Part shown: positions 42,085 through 48,525 of the stretch, one piece after another
Position numbering within the stretch: position 1 is the first letter of the stretch
Layout: the number at the start of each line of letters is the position of its first letter
Assembly (NCBI RefSeq): GCF_000615445.1
Contig: NZ_BALY01000011.1
Location: forward strand, 1-48,525
Origin: Lactobacillus hamsteri DSM 5661 = JCM 6256
Lineage (GTDB): Bacteria; Bacillota; Bacilli; Lactobacillales; Lactobacillaceae
Direction of reading: 5' to 3'
Length of the DNA stretch: 48,525 bases
The notes under the pieces: model-generated
Databases searched by the model: none
The model's input: the letters and a program-made list of their open reading frames with translations, nothing else
Told to the model about the DNA's origin: nothing
Translations under genes and position numbers: made by a program

Positions 42085-43236
42085 TTATTCGCCGTTCAAT
42101 TTATCTTTAAGTCTTTCAAAGAATCCTTTACCTTGTGGAGTGATTGATTCACCACTAGCCTTAACATAGTCAACTAAAGCTTGCTTTTGCTTTTCGTTAA
42201 CTTTATTAGGAATTTTAACTTCAACAGTGGTAATTTGATCACCATTTCCGCCACCACGAAGATATGGTACACCTTCACCCTTAATAGTGAATTTCTTATT
42301 AGGCTGAGTACCTGCAGGAATCTTCAAATCCGTTTCACCATGAACGGTCTTAACTTTGATTTCGTCACCCAAAGTTGCCTGAGCAAATGAAATTGGAACA
42401 GTTGTATAAATAGTGTTGCCACGTCTTTCAAAGTCCTTAGATGGCTTGATACGATAACTAATATACAAATCACCGTAAGGTCCACCGTTCTTACCAGCTT
42501 CGCCTTGGCCTTCATAACGAAGTTGTTGGCCATTGTCAATACCAGCTGGAATATCAACTTCAATTGTATTCTTGCCTTCAACAGTTCCAGCACCATGACA
42601 GGTCTTACATGGATGTTCAATAATTACGCCTTTACCATGACATTTATCACAAACAGTTTGTCTTTGGATCACACCAAAAGCAGATTGTTGAGTAATTGTC
42701 ATATAACCTGAACCATGACACTTATCACAGGTAATTGGATGAGTACCTTTTTCAGCACCTGTTCCGTGACAAGTAGAACAAGTTTCACTACGATTATATG
42801 AAACTTGCGTCTTCTTACCAGTAATGGCATCCATAAAGTCAATCGTCAAAGTATAATCTAAATCTTGACCACGTTGTGGGGCAGTTGGATCAACTCTTTG
42901 ACGTTGACCGCCACCGCCAAAAATGTCATTAAAGATATCACCAAAATCGCTAAAGCCACCAAAACCTTGAGCTCCAGCACCACCGAAACCTTGGCCGCCA
43001 AAACCGCCTTGACCATTTACACCTGCAGCGCCGAATTGGTCATATTGTGCACGTTTTTGCTTATCATGCAAAACTTCATAAGCTTCATTAACTTGCTTAT
43101 ACTTTTCTTCAGCACCTGGCTCATGGTTTAAGTCTGGGTGGTATTTTTTGGCTAATTTACGATATGCTTTACTTATTTCTTGTTCACTAGCGTTGCGATC
43201 AACACCAAGAACCTTATAGTAGTCTTCTTGTGCCAA
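42085..43236 (-). CDS. dnaJ: DnaJ (Hsp40) co-chaperone
   Basis: 383 residues. J-domain with [20 protein letters not shown] (HPD motif), Gly/Phe-rich linker (about 75-115), four CxxCxGxG zinc repeats ([41 protein letters not shown]) and the C-terminal substrate-binding barrels. It delivers unfolded proteins to DnaK and stimulates its ATPase. Type I DnaJ, complete. Confidence 0.97.
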   Translation of the reverse strand: MAQEDYYKVLGVDRNASEQEISKAYRKLAKKYHPDLNHEPGAEEKYKQVNEAYEVLHDKQKRAQYDQFGAAGVNGQGGFGGQGFGGAGAQGFGGFSDFGDIFNDIFGGGGQRQRVDPTAPQRGQDLDYTLTIDFMDAITGKKTQVSYNRSETCSTCHGTGAEKGTHPITCDKCHGSGYMTITQQSAFGVIQRQTVCDKCHGKGVIIEHPCKTCHGAGTVEGKNTIEVDIPAGIDNGQQLRYEGQGEAGKNGGPYGDLYISYRIKPSKDFERRGNTIYTTVPISFAQATLGDEIKVKTVHGETDLKIPAGTQPNKKFTIKGEGVPYLRGGGNGDQITTVEVKIPNKVNEKQKQALVDYVKASGESITPQGKGFFERLKDKLNGE

Positions 43237-43257
43237 AATCTAAACTCCTCACATTCA

Positions 43258-43292
43258 AAAGAAAAGAACTACCCTTAAGCAGTTCTTTTCTT
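43258..43292 (-). terminator. Hairpin between dnaK and dnaJ
   Basis: AAAAGAACT pairs with AGTTCTTTT around a 9-base loop, with T-rich flanks. It could weaken transcription into dnaJ or protect the dnaK message end. Confidence 0.6.
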
Positions 43293-43319
43293 AATAGGTT
43301 ATTTAAATTATAAACCCTT

Positions 43320-45173
43320 TTACTTATCTGGGTCTACCTTATGGAAGCTACCATCTTGGGTACCACCATTGTTACCATTTGGATTGCCACCTTGAGGGCC
43401 AGCTTGTGGACCTGCTTGACCAGCAGCACCTTGAGCTCCACCATTCTTTTGGTAAAGCTTAACTGCTAAATCTTGAGCAGCCTTGGATAAAGCGTCCTTC
43501 TTTTCCTTCATTTCATCCAAGTTGTTATCCTTTTGAGCCTTCTTCAAGTCTTCAAGAGCATCTTCAACTGGCTTACGGTCACTGTCAGCAAGCTTATCCT
43601 TAGTTTCCTTCAAAGTCTTTTCAGTAGTAAAGATCAATTGATCAACTTCGTTGCGAAGGTCTGCTTCTTCCTTACGCTTCTTATCTTCTTCAGCGTGTTC
43701 TTCAGCATCCTTTTGCATCTTTTGGATTTCTTCGTCTGAAAGACCGGATGAACTCTTAATAGTAATCTTTTGTTCCTTACCAGTACCCATATCCTTAGCA
43801 GATACATTTACAATACCGTTCTTGTCGATATCGAAAGTAACTTGAATTTGAGGAACACCACGTGGTGCAGGTGGAATATCAGTCAATTCAAAGCGACCAA
43901 GAGTCTTATCATCTGCGGCCATTGGACGTTCACCTTGCAATACGTGAACATCTACAGCTGGTTGGTTATCAGCAGCAGTTGAGAAGATTTGACTCTTTGA
44001 AGTTGGGATAGTAGTGTTTCTATCAATTAACTTAGTGAACACACCACCCATGGTTTCAATACCAAGTGACAATGGAGTAACATCAAGCAAAACGATATCC
44101 TTAACATCACCTGAAATAACACCACCTTGGATAGCTGCACCTAAAGCAACAGCTTCGTCAGGGTTGATTGAGTGGTCAGGTTCCTTGCCAGACCATTCCT
44201 TAACAGCCTTTTGAACTGCAGGAATACGAGTTGAACCACCGTTTAAGATAACCTTGTCGATGTCGTTAACAGTTAAACCAGCATCTGATAATGCGTTGTC
44301 AAAGGCAACCTTAGTCTTTTGTACCAAATCATCAGTTAATTCATCAAACTTGGCACGAGTTAAGTCAGCTTCAAGGTGAAGTGGACCTGCTTCGCCAGCA
44401 GAAATGAATGGAAGTGAAATGTGGGTTGATGATACACCTGACAAGTCCTTCTTAGCCTTTTCTGCGGCATCCTTTAAACGTTGCATTGCCATCTTGTCTT
44501 TAGATAAGTCAACACCGTTTTCATCCTTAAAGTTCTTTACAAGCCAATCAATGATACGATTATCAAAGTCGTCACCACCAAGGTGAGTATCACCGTTAGT
44601 TGATAATACTTGGAAGACACCGTCACCTAATTGAAGTACGGAAACATCGAAAGTACCACCACCAAGGTCGTATACTAAGACTTTTTCATCATTGTCATCT
44701 TTATCCAAACCATATGCCAAAGCTGAAGCAGTTGGTTCGTTAATGATTCTTTGAACATTCAAGCCAGCAATCTTACCAGCATCCTTAGTAGCTTGACGTT
44801 GAGCATCGTTGAAGTATGCAGGAACAGTAATAACTGCATCATTAACTTCTTCACCCAAGTAATCTTCTGAGAACTTCTTGATGTATTGCAAGATAAATGC
44901 TGAAATTTCTTGAGGAGTGTATTCCTTGTCGCCAACCTTTACCTTGTAACCTTCTTCACCCATGTGACGCTTAATTGAAACAATAGTGTTAGGGTTAGTA
45001 ATAGCTTGACGCTTAGCAACAGCACCAACTTGCATTTCGCCATCTTTGAATGCAACTACTGAAGGAGTAGTTCTGTCACCTTCAGGGTTAGTAATAATCT
45101 TTGGTTCTTTACCTTCAAGAACTGCAACTGCTGAGTTAGTAGTTCCGAGGTCAATACCGATAACTTTTGACAT
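43320..45173 (-). CDS. dnaK: DnaK (Hsp70) chaperone
   Basis: 617 residues. ATPase domain with [48 protein letters not shown] and [12 protein letters not shown]; substrate domain and helical lid follow; the tail is Gly/Asn/Gln-rich. The short loop form without the extra stretch of Gram-negative DnaK is seen, as in other Firmicutes. The chosen start MSKVIGID has AGAGAGGAAG upstream; the longer frame is unlikely. Third gene of the hrcA-grpE-dnaK-dnaJ operon. Confidence 0.97.
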   Translation of the reverse strand: MSKVIGIDLGTTNSAVAVLEGKEPKIITNPEGDRTTPSVVAFKDGEMQVGAVAKRQAITNPNTIVSIKRHMGEEGYKVKVGDKEYTPQEISAFILQYIKKFSEDYLGEEVNDAVITVPAYFNDAQRQATKDAGKIAGLNVQRIINEPTASALAYGLDKDDNDEKVLVYDLGGGTFDVSVLQLGDGVFQVLSTNGDTHLGGDDFDNRIIDWLVKNFKDENGVDLSKDKMAMQRLKDAAEKAKKDLSGVSSTHISLPFISAGEAGPLHLEADLTRAKFDELTDDLVQKTKVAFDNALSDAGLTVNDIDKVILNGGSTRIPAVQKAVKEWSGKEPDHSINPDEAVALGAAIQGGVISGDVKDIVLLDVTPLSLGIETMGGVFTKLIDRNTTIPTSKSQIFSTAADNQPAVDVHVLQGERPMAADDKTLGRFELTDIPPAPRGVPQIQVTFDIDKNGIVNVSAKDMGTGKEQKITIKSSSGLSDEEIQKMQKDAEEHAEEDKKRKEEADLRNEVDQLIFTTEKTLKETKDKLADSDRKPVEDALEDLKKAQKDNNLDEMKEKKDALSKAAQDLAVKLYQKNGGAQGAAGQAGPQAGPQGGNPNGNNGGTQDGSFHKVDPDK

Positions 45174-45198
45174 TAAGTAAACTTCCTCTCTAAAGATT

Positions 45199-45789
45199 TT
45201 ATTGTGCAACTACAACCATTGCTGGTCTAAGTGTACGATCTTTATATTTATATCCTTTTTGTAAAACCTGAGCAACGTGGTCTTTTTGATCATCATTTTC
45301 TGCTGCAACTGTTTGAACAGCTTGATGCAATGTCGGATCAAATTTTTCGCCATCAGCTTTGATTTCTTCGATGCCGTTATCTTTCAAACTCTTAACAAGT
45401 GAATCAAGGGTCATTTGAACACCTTTCTTCAATTGTTTAGAAGCATCATCATCAGCCTCAACGCTTAACGCACGTTCCAAATTGTCTAATGCAGGCAAAA
45501 TGTCTCTGGCCAAATCTTGTGATTGATACTTGATAAGTTGAGCTCGTTCTTTAGAATAGCGGTTTTGCATATTCTGAATTTCTGCTTCGCTACGCAAGTA
45601 ACGATCTTCAAGATCTTTATTTTTCTTTTGCAATTCAGCAATCTCGTCTTTCAACTTCTTGCTGTCATCTGTAACTGCTTCCGCTTTTTTATCTTCAGCT
45701 TGCTTAGGCTTTTTTTCCTTTACTTTAGCCTTAGGAGCAGTATCTTTTTCATCCAAGTTCTTTTCGCTTGGAAATTCTTCCTTACTCAC
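45199..45789 (-). CDS. grpE: GrpE nucleotide exchange factor
   Basis: 196 residues. Lys/Glu-rich disordered N-terminus (1-50), long helix ([20 protein letters not shown]), then the GrpE head ([48 protein letters not shown]). It releases ADP from DnaK. Lies 25 bp before dnaK. Confidence 0.96.
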   Translation of the reverse strand: MSKEEFPSEKNLDEKDTAPKAKVKEKKPKQAEDKKAEAVTDDSKKLKDEIAELQKKNKDLEDRYLRSEAEIQNMQNRYSKERAQLIKYQSQDLARDILPALDNLERALSVEADDDASKQLKKGVQMTLDSLVKSLKDNGIEEIKADGEKFDPTLHQAVQTVAAENDDQKDHVAQVLQKGYKYKDRTLRPAMVVVAQ

Positions 45790-45801
45790 GGCTATCCTCC
45801 T

Positions 45802-46848
45802 TTATTGGAATCTGCCATAGTAATCTAGCAACTTCTTGGCTAACTCATTTCTGAAATATTCTAGCAAGCCAATCATTTGCGAATATGGCATATTGGTTGG
45901 ACCTAATAAGGCAATTGTGCCTTTACCATGTTCACCAACACTATATTCCGCGGTTAATAAACTATAATTCTTGAGCAGTTCATTTGGAAGCTCTGAACCA
46001 AGTCTTACTTGAATTGGAAACTTACTATCATTAGTAGGCGAATAATTCATTAAACTTGAAATCACATCATTTTGATCAACTAATTCATACAATGAACGCA
46101 GATCTTTGACATTTTGTTCTGAGCTGTTGTTTAACAAATTGATTTGTCCATCAACATACATCTGCTCACTAGCGGCATCTTTCAATACATCTTCTACCAA
46201 GCTTAAAAGCTCAGTTGCATGATCTCCGCCAAGTTCATGAGATGATAAACTTTGAAGAAGAGTTGGCGTAATTTGCTTTAAACTCTTCCCTACCAATTTA
46301 TCATTAATCATCCGTACTGCTTTTTCAATTTCATCCCCATGAATATTATGAGGCAAAGCATATACTTGATTTTGTACGTTGCCATCACTAGTAACTAAAA
46401 TTGCCATCACCTGACGGTTAGATAAAGGAACGATTCTAAAGCCTGTTACAGTAACACTGTGGCTTTCTGGTCCCTCTGCAAAAGCAGTATAGTTAGTCAA
46501 ATCTGACAAAATCTTAGCTGCTTCTTGAACAATTTCATTTACTTGATGGAAAGGCTTATCTAATTGATAAACAATTTTGTTATAAACTGTTTCAGGCAAT
46601 TGAAGTGGCTCAACTAGATTATCAAGATAGTAACGATATCCATCTGTTGAAGGAATACGTCCACTTGATGAGTGAGTCTTTTCAATTAAGCCCTTATCTT
46701 CAAGAACTGCCATTTCGTTTCGAATTGTTGCACTCGAAACCTTTATTGGTAATTGCTTCATCACAGTCTTTGAACCAACGGGTTCTTGCGTTTGTGTGAA
46801 GTCTTTAATAATCGTTTTTAGTATTAGTTCTTGACGTTCGGTCAACAT
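45802..46848 (-). CDS. hrcA: Heat-shock repressor HrcA
   Basis: 348 residues. N-terminal winged helix ([60 protein letters not shown]), GAF-like middle domain, C-terminal dimer part ([20 protein letters not shown]). It binds CIRCE and represses the operon until stress occupies GroEL. Start ATG chosen with GAGGG upstream; the longer reading would begin inside CIRCE. Confidence 0.95.
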   Translation of the reverse strand: MLTERQELILKTIIKDFTQTQEPVGSKTVMKQLPIKVSSATIRNEMAVLEDKGLIEKTHSSSGRIPSTDGYRYYLDNLVEPLQLPETVYNKIVYQLDKPFHQVNEIVQEAAKILSDLTNYTAFAEGPESHSVTVTGFRIVPLSNRQVMAILVTSDGNVQNQVYALPHNIHGDEIEKAVRMINDKLVGKSLKQITPTLLQSLSSHELGGDHATELLSLVEDVLKDAASEQMYVDGQINLLNNSSEQNVKDLRSLYELVDQNDVISSLMNYSPTNDSKFPIQVRLGSELPNELLKNYSLLTAEYSVGEHGKGTIALLGPTNMPYSQMIGLLEYFRNELAKKLLDYYGRFQ

Positions 46849-46865
46849 AAATATCGCCCTCACTT

Positions 46866-46892
46866 TTAGCACTCATATCTCTCAGGTGCTAA
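46866..46892. promoter_or_regulatory. CIRCE element, proximal
   Basis: TTAGCACTC, nine bases, AGGTGCTAA: the second arm differs from consensus GAGTGCTAA at two places. It lies 18 bp before the hrcA start, where bound HrcA blocks transcription. Confidence 0.85.
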
Positions 46893-46900
46893 CAAATACT

Positions 46901-46928
46901 ATTATACTAAAAATTAGCAGGATTGCAA
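46901..46928 (-). promoter_or_regulatory. hrcA-grpE-dnaK-dnaJ promoter
   Basis: Minus-strand TTGCAA (46928-46923), 16-bp spacer, TATAAT (46906-46901). Both sides are covered by CIRCE copies, the -35 lying inside the distal one. Confidence 0.8.
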
Positions 46929-46940
46929 CCTGAGTGCTAA
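46914..46940. promoter_or_regulatory. CIRCE-like element, distal
   Basis: TTAGCAGGA, nine bases, GAGTGCTAA: one arm is perfect and the other has three changes. It overlaps the -35 box. Two CIRCE copies before hrcA are known in related bacteria. Confidence 0.75.
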
Positions 46941-46963
46941 TTTATTTTCAACTTTTTTCAAGT

Positions 46964-48466
46964 TTAATTAGTTAAACTTATCCTTTGATCTGCAACTTGC
47001 TCAATAAAGTACTTATCATGCTCAACCAAAAGCATTGCTGGCTTAACATTTCTAAGTAATTTAATAAGTTGATCTTGATTAAAAACGTCTAAATAATTGG
47101 CAGGCTCATCCCACAAATATAAATCTGCTGGTTCTACTAAAGACTTGGCCAAAGCGACACGCTTTTGCTGGCCCATACTCATTTCTTCAATTTTTGTAGA
47201 AAAACTATCACGCGGAAAACCCATTTTCTTTAAATTGTTAAGAAGTTCTTCATATGAAATCTTTTGATTTTTTGCAAATTCTTTTAACGTTCCCGTATAT
47301 TCAGTGAAATCCTGTGGCAAGTAAGAAATCTGCAAGCCAGTTGTTAAAGCATATTTTCCTTGATAGCTTGCTTCTTGCGCCTGCCCTAATAATAGTTTCA
47401 AAAAGGTTGTTTTACCCGAACCGTTTTTGCCTTCAAGAGAAATTACGCCATGATTCTTAATAACTAAATTTAGGTCCTTAAAGAGTTGTTTATCTTGAAT
47501 CTTCAAATTTAAGTGCTGAGTTTCAAGCAAAGTATGATGATAATTTGGTTGGAAATTTATGCTTAGATCAGGGGCATTCTCAATGTTAGTCATCAAGCCT
47601 TTCTTATTATTGATGGCTTTATCCATTCTTCGCTCAACATTTTTTGAGCGTTTCATTATTTTGGCAGCCTTATGACCTAAAAATCCTTTATCTAAATCTG
47701 GAATAAGTTCTGTCTTTTTGTGATTTTTGGCATTTTTCTTACTTTCGGACTTATTAGAAAACCCTTGAATTCTAACGCGACTCTGATTTAAAGTGCTAAT
47801 CTCGCTTTTCAACTTAGCATTTTTCTCACGATTAAATTCATCACGTTTACTCTTTGTATCTTCATAAGCAGCGTAACTGCCCTGATATAAATGAATTTCA
47901 GTATTTTCAATTGCCAAAATATGGTCAGTTACCTGATTCAAAAAATCACGATCATGGCTGACTACAATATAACCGTTATCATGCTTTTGAAGATATTCTG
48001 CAATATGCCTACGAGCATCTTCATCTAAGTGATTAGTAGGCTCATCAATCAATGGAAAACTATCTTTATTAGTAAAAGATAAAGCAAGCAAAACTTTAGT
48101 CTGTTCACCGCCACTTAAAGTATCAAATGGCTGCCACAATAAATTAGGATCAGCATGCATCAAATTAAGTTCACGCTCAAGCTCCCATTGTTCAAAATCA
48201 ACTTGCCCTTGCAATTCATATAAAGTAATATTTTCAGGATCATTTATTTCAACTGGAAAATATGAAAAACTCAATTTAGTTTGGATTTGACCTAAACCAT
48301 GAAGCTTATTTCTCAACAAATTAAGAAAAGTGGTTTTTCCCCGACCATTCCGTCCAACTAAACCTAATTTCCATGAACTATCCAAATTTAAATTTAAGTT
48401 GTCAAAAATATTGCTGCTAGCATCATCATATCTAAAAGAAAGGTTTGTAATTTTAATATTGCTCAT
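46964..48466 (-). CDS. ABC-F ATPase, ribosome-protection type (Lsa/Vga-like)
   Basis: 500 residues with two ATPase domains and no membrane segments, so a soluble ABC-F protein. Domain 1: GLVGRNGRGKTTFLNLLRNK, TLSGGEQTKVLLALS, DEPTNHLD. Linker of about 90 charged residues (region 215-305, KNAKNHKKTELIPDLDKGFL). Domain 2: LEGKNGSGKTTFLKLLLG, MSMGQQKRVALAKSL, DEPANYLD. Short overall length and the N-terminal IKITNLSFRYDDASSNIFD resemble Lsa/Vga-type proteins that eject drugs (lincosamide, pleuromutilin, streptogramin A) from ribosomes. Whether this copy gives resistance is unknown. A terminator-like leader hairpin precedes it. Confidence 0.88.
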   Translation of the reverse strand: MSNIKITNLSFRYDDASSNIFDNLNLNLDSSWKLGLVGRNGRGKTTFLNLLRNKLHGLGQIQTKLSFSYFPVEINDPENITLYELQGQVDFEQWELERELNLMHADPNLLWQPFDTLSGGEQTKVLLALSFTNKDSFPLIDEPTNHLDEDARRHIAEYLQKHDNGYIVVSHDRDFLNQVTDHILAIENTEIHLYQGSYAAYEDTKSKRDEFNREKNAKLKSEISTLNQSRVRIQGFSNKSESKKNAKNHKKTELIPDLDKGFLGHKAAKIMKRSKNVERRMDKAINNKKGLMTNIENAPDLSINFQPNYHHTLLETQHLNLKIQDKQLFKDLNLVIKNHGVISLEGKNGSGKTTFLKLLLGQAQEASYQGKYALTTGLQISYLPQDFTEYTGTLKEFAKNQKISYEELLNNLKKMGFPRDSFSTKIEEMSMGQQKRVALAKSLVEPADLYLWDEPANYLDVFNQDQLIKLLRNVKPAMLLVEHDKYFIEQVADQRISLTN

Positions 48467-48480
48467 ACAATCACCTCACG

Positions 48481-48520
48481 AAAAAGAGCCTACACTTTTA
48501 GCAAGCATAGACTCTCTTCT
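48481..48520 (-). terminator. Terminator-like hairpin in front of the ABC-F gene
   Basis: On the minus strand AGAGTCTA pairs with TAGGCTCT (one G-U), about 15-base loop, then five T. The Shine-Dalgarno GTGAGGTGA follows within 10 bases. It could be an attenuator controlling the ABC-F gene, or the terminator of a gene beyond the window. Confidence 0.65.
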
Positions 48521-48525
48521 TTTCT

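Noticed and set aside
42324-42620. Minus-strand 98-codon frame within dnaJ
   Set aside because: Out-of-frame reading of the conserved dnaJ gene.
45523-45828. Plus-strand membrane-like frame opposite grpE
   Set aside because: Arises from complement of lysine/glutamate codons of GrpE; no translation signals.
1-48525. CRISPR array, insertion sequence or rRNA genes
   Set aside because: No regular 25-40 bp spaced repeats, no transposase-like frame and no rRNA-like sequence were seen.

Overview
The window is a piece of a low-GC Gram-positive chromosome, most likely from the Lactobacillus gasseri/johnsonii group. I infer this from gene order and the proteins themselves; no search was run. A contractile-tailed (myovirus-type) prophage of about 34.9 kb interrupts a block of conserved housekeeping genes.

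Left flank (1-3,730, all minus strand): apt, recJ (frameshifted) and a class A sortase gene. Right flank (38,670-48,525, all minus strand): lepA, amtB, dnaJ, dnaK, grpE, hrcA (the last four a CIRCE-controlled heat-shock operon) and an ABC-F ATPase of the ribosome-protection type. The prophage sits between sortase and lepA. Its ends are marked by a 24-bp direct repeat (23/24 identical) at 3735-3758 and 38639-38662, the second copy lying 7 bp after the integrase stop codon.

Prophage layout, read against coordinates because most genes are on the minus strand. A plus-strand lysogeny block (34,945-38,632) carries a short repressor, an ImmA-type metallopeptidase, an unknown cargo gene, an Ltp-like lipoprotein (candidate superinfection exclusion) and a tyrosine integrase. 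Divergent from it are cro and the early genes: antirepressor, HTH protein, several small proteins, Gp157-like protein, truncated ERF recombinase, DnaC-like loader, SSB, DUF1599-like protein, ArpU-type regulator and RusA (frameshifted). A mostly non-coding, strongly folded segment (25,845-26,693) with a tRNA-Met-like gene and an 11-bp tandem repeat leads to the late genes: terS, terL, portal, minor head protein with a C-terminal ADP-ribosyltransferase domain, scaffold, major capsid, connectors, sheath, tube, a tail chaperone with a -1 frameshift site, tape measure, baseplate, fibre, holin and a frameshifted GH25 lysin. Order and content resemble the PBSX/skin-element (Xkd/Yqb) tail and head cluster.

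The repressor/Cro region has six copies of a 15-bp operator, one filling the spacer of the early promoter. The repressor lacks a self-cleavage domain, so release from lysogeny probably depends on ImmA-type proteolysis and/or the antirepressor.

Four genes (recJ, lysin, rusA and an early gene at 28.7-29.1 kb) each look broken by loss of a single base in or next to a base run. Host and phage genes are hit alike, which fits sequencing error at least as well as real decay. Other breaks (ERF stopping at its GSGSD motif, a start-less half ArpU copy, a start-less frame behind the antirepressor) look like real mosaic rearrangement.
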